Assembly (NCBI GenBank): GCA_938016515.1
Contig: CALILP010000088.1
Coordinates: 1-56,283, forward strand
Reading direction: 5' to 3'
DNA from: an uncultured Paracoccaceae bacterium
GTDB lineage: Bacteria > Pseudomonadota > Alphaproteobacteria > Rhodobacterales > Rhodobacteraceae
DNA: 56,283 nt
Shown here: piece by piece, positions 54,977 through 56,283 of the stretch
How positions within the stretch are numbered: position 1 is the stretch's first letter
How the letters are laid out: every line of letters starts with the position of its first letter
Notes under the pieces: model-generated
Databases searched by the model: none
Seen by the model: the letters and a program-made list of their open reading frames with translations, nothing else
Told to the model about the DNA's origin: nothing
Program-made: the position numbers and the translations under genes

Positions 54977-55852
54977 CTAGGGCTCGATAAAGGTCACGTC
55001 GGGCATTGCCGCAATGGCATCCACGTCTTCGTCGTAGGCAATCGTCAAACGTTCGACCAGATCTTGTGTGAAGTCAGGCAAGTCCACCTCATCTTCCAAT
55101 AAGTCCTCGATGGCGTATTTGTCCAGGAATGCCATCGCGATCTTCAGTTCATGTTGGGGTGTTGGCGGTGGATTCTTCGTAAGATAAGCCTCCATCCGGC
55201 GCATGCCTTCGGGCGCCATAATTGTGCGAAGTAGGTCAAACGTGCCGACCAGCGGGGTCGATAATGGCACCCCGGTCAAGGACCGCATCAACCGTCCCCA
55301 AATCAACGGCGTATCCTCATTGCACCACACGGTCAGTTTACACTCTGGGGCGACGTAGCGGATACGCTTAATGACGTCCGACCAGCGCACCTCTGTCGGG
55401 TGCATACCACGCATGAAGGTGGGAAGATCGTCGAATTTGGACTTTGCTATTGTCTCAGGAATGAACGTTGCCGGGTTGCGGATCCCTAAGCAAAATTCGA
55501 TGTCGTCACCTGGAAACAGCTGTAACAGACCTCGGATTTTGAATTCGGAAAGGGCGTAGAAGGCACCTTTCTCGAAAATTCTGTTCGGAATGCAAATGAA
55601 GTTCGAGTTTGATAAGATCAACCGCTCTGTCGGTTCGTCGTCAAGGATGGCGTCCAGCATGATCGAGCGTACGTCAGGCGGCGGCGGTGCCCCGTCGAGC
55701 GCCTGAATCGTTTCACGCAGCAATCTGCGATATTTGCCGGGGCCGGGGACCTTGACGCCGTCTTGTGAAAGAACATCGCCATTGCGCAGCAACGATTTGA
55801 GAAGCCGGTCTTCGTCGGTGCAGTTCGCACCAATATGAACAACAATTTCCAT
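54977..55852 (-). CDS. Conserved-looking hypothetical protein, 291 aa
   Basis: A 291-residue soluble acidic protein I cannot assign. Its start, MEIVVHIGANCTDEDRLLKSL, has the rhythm of the first strand and loop of sulfotransferase-like proteins (HIGAHKTGTTSL), but the PAPS-binding residues are not evident. Other conserved-looking stretches are SNSNFICIPNRIF and DIEFCLGIRNPATF. ATG 55852 is preferred over ATG 55885 for this family-like start. It is convergent with gapR and divergent from the tRNA-Thr gene. Confidence 0.7.
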   Translation of the reverse strand: MEIVVHIGANCTDEDRLLKSLLRNGDVLSQDGVKVPGPGKYRRLLRETIQALDGAPPPPDVRSIMLDAILDDEPTERLILSNSNFICIPNRIFEKGAFYALSEFKIRGLLQLFPGDDIEFCLGIRNPATFIPETIAKSKFDDLPTFMRGMHPTEVRWSDVIKRIRYVAPECKLTVWCNEDTPLIWGRLMRSLTGVPLSTPLVGTFDLLRTIMAPEGMRRMEAYLTKNPPPTPQHELKIAMAFLDKYAIEDLLEDEVDLPDFTQDLVERLTIAYDEDVDAIAAMPDVTFIEP

Positions 55853-56201
55853 CTGCACCGCCCTTTGGCTTTTGGGAGGTAACATAGTCCAATTTCCAGA
55901 CAGTTAAACCGCTTTCAGCCCTGCCATTCCTGCGGTGCAACCGCTTGGGCGGCGCTCCTTACAACGTTGGAAACGATGGTAGTTTTGCCGCGAGGGTCAT
56001 AGGCTGATTTGGGAGCGGTTTTGGGGGGCACAAACAAGTCAAACGGTAACTTTACTGCTTGGCTGCTAGAACGAAGCGCGATTAAATCGTGACTATTTTT
56101 GACTGGAATCTCCGGTCGGCACCAGTTCGTGCAATTTTTGCTATCGGGGTTTGCAAAGAACTCTTGCACGGATCAAAATGACAGTCTAAGAGGCGCGCAG
56201 T
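55853..56201. other. Gap upstream of tRNA-Thr, no gene seen
   Basis: About 350 bases between the hypothetical gene and tRNA-Thr. A GTG-started frame on the minus strand (55915-56169) has no ribosome site and no recognisable sequence, so it is not called. The only clear element is the tRNA promoter at the right end. Confidence 0.5.
56164..56192 (+). promoter_or_regulatory. Candidate promoter of tRNA-Thr
   Basis: TTGCAC (56164-56169) and TAAGAG (56187-56192) are spaced by 17 bases, just before the tRNA. A GC-rich stretch (GCGCGC) follows the -10, as in stringently controlled stable-RNA promoters. Transcription would start within a few bases of the mature tRNA. Confidence 0.55.
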
Positions 56202-56277
56202 GCCCCTATAGCTCAGCTGGTAGAGCAACTGATTTGTAATCAGTAGGTCCGCGGTTCGAGTCCGTGTGGGGGCACCA
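56202..56277 (+). tRNA. tRNA-Thr (anticodon TGT)
   Basis: A 76-base cloverleaf with encoded CCA. The acceptor stem (GCCCCTA / TGGGGGC), the D arm with AGCTCAGCTGGTAGAGC, the anticodon loop TTTGTAA with anticodon TGT at 56235-56237, and the T arm with GGTTCGAGTCC are all intact. It reads ACA and, by wobble, other threonine codons. Confidence 0.97.
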
Positions 56278-56283
56278 TTTCAC

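Noticed and set aside
55915-56169. 84-codon minus-strand frame next to tRNA-Thr
   Set aside because: GTG start without a ribosome site, overlaps the tRNA promoter, no recognisable sequence.
56202-56277. tRNA as an integration site of a mobile element
   Set aside because: No integrase or repeat of the tRNA 3' end is seen in the window, and only 6 bases lie beyond the tRNA.

Overview
The window reads as chromosome of a marine alphaproteobacterium of the Rhodobacterales (Roseobacter/Rhodobacteraceae type). The basis is gene content recognised by eye: ftsA-ftsZ-lpxC-bamD-recN in order, an aerobic cobaltochelatase pair (cobS/cobT), the alphaproteobacterial complex I accessory protein NDUFA12 next to an mlaD-like gene, a DUF2155 gene and aat-accC-accB, a GapR-type (DUF2312) protein, and several small proteins of a kind I associate with this order. 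I see no insertion sequence, integrase, phage module or CRISPR array. Most of the window is ordinary, tightly packed core genome.

Layout. 1-6.6 kb: the end of ftsA, then ftsZ, lpxC, bamD and recN on the plus strand (division and envelope), with an rho-independent terminator after ftsZ. 6.7-15 kb: a ClC-family protein, a DUF427 protein, aminopeptidase P, and a minus-strand cobT / two small genes / cobS cluster with a long perfect inverted repeat just after cobS. 15-23 kb: a small membrane protein, a J-domain protein, BolA, a DUF4177-like protein, gatB, a lytic transglycosylase, a PlsC-like acyltransferase, pepN and a DUF2256 protein. 23.4-27.8 kb: glcB-glcG (glyoxylate assimilation), a class I glutamine-amidotransferase-like peptidase and a cupin sugar isomerase of the D-lyxose isomerase type. 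27.8-32.7 kb: one 1631-residue RTX/PA14/Hint protein. 33.3-35.3 kb: a minus-strand ArsR - SRPBCC - photolyase/cryptochrome-like operon. 35.4-39.1 kb: clpP, clpX, a RidA-family gene, NDUFA12, mlaD-like, DUF2155. 39-41.6 kb: aat, accC, accB. 42-47.4 kb: a complete branched-chain/amide type ABC importer (substrate-binding protein, two permeases, two ATPases), divergent from an XRE/ScfR-type regulator. 49-53.8 kb: a receiver-only response regulator, a small membrane protein, a sodium/solute-symporter histidine kinase and a FliM/FliN-like protein. 53.8-56.3 kb: a sulfur-transferase/phosphatase-like protein, a small membrane protein, gapR, a conserved hypothetical protein and tRNA-Thr(TGT).

The points I find most worth a second look are: (1) the photolyase/cryptochrome-like protein, whose FAD-binding domain comes first and whose alpha/beta-like segment comes last, i.e. 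apparently the reverse of the usual order, in an operon with an ArsR regulator preceded by two tandem palindromes; (2) the receiver - membrane protein - symporter kinase - FliM-like cluster, which could be a nutrient-to-motor signalling unit lying away from flagellar genes; (3) the RTX/PA14/Hint protein with internal duplications; and (4) several long inverted repeats outside genes. Everything is by inspection only; no database search or folding calculation was run.
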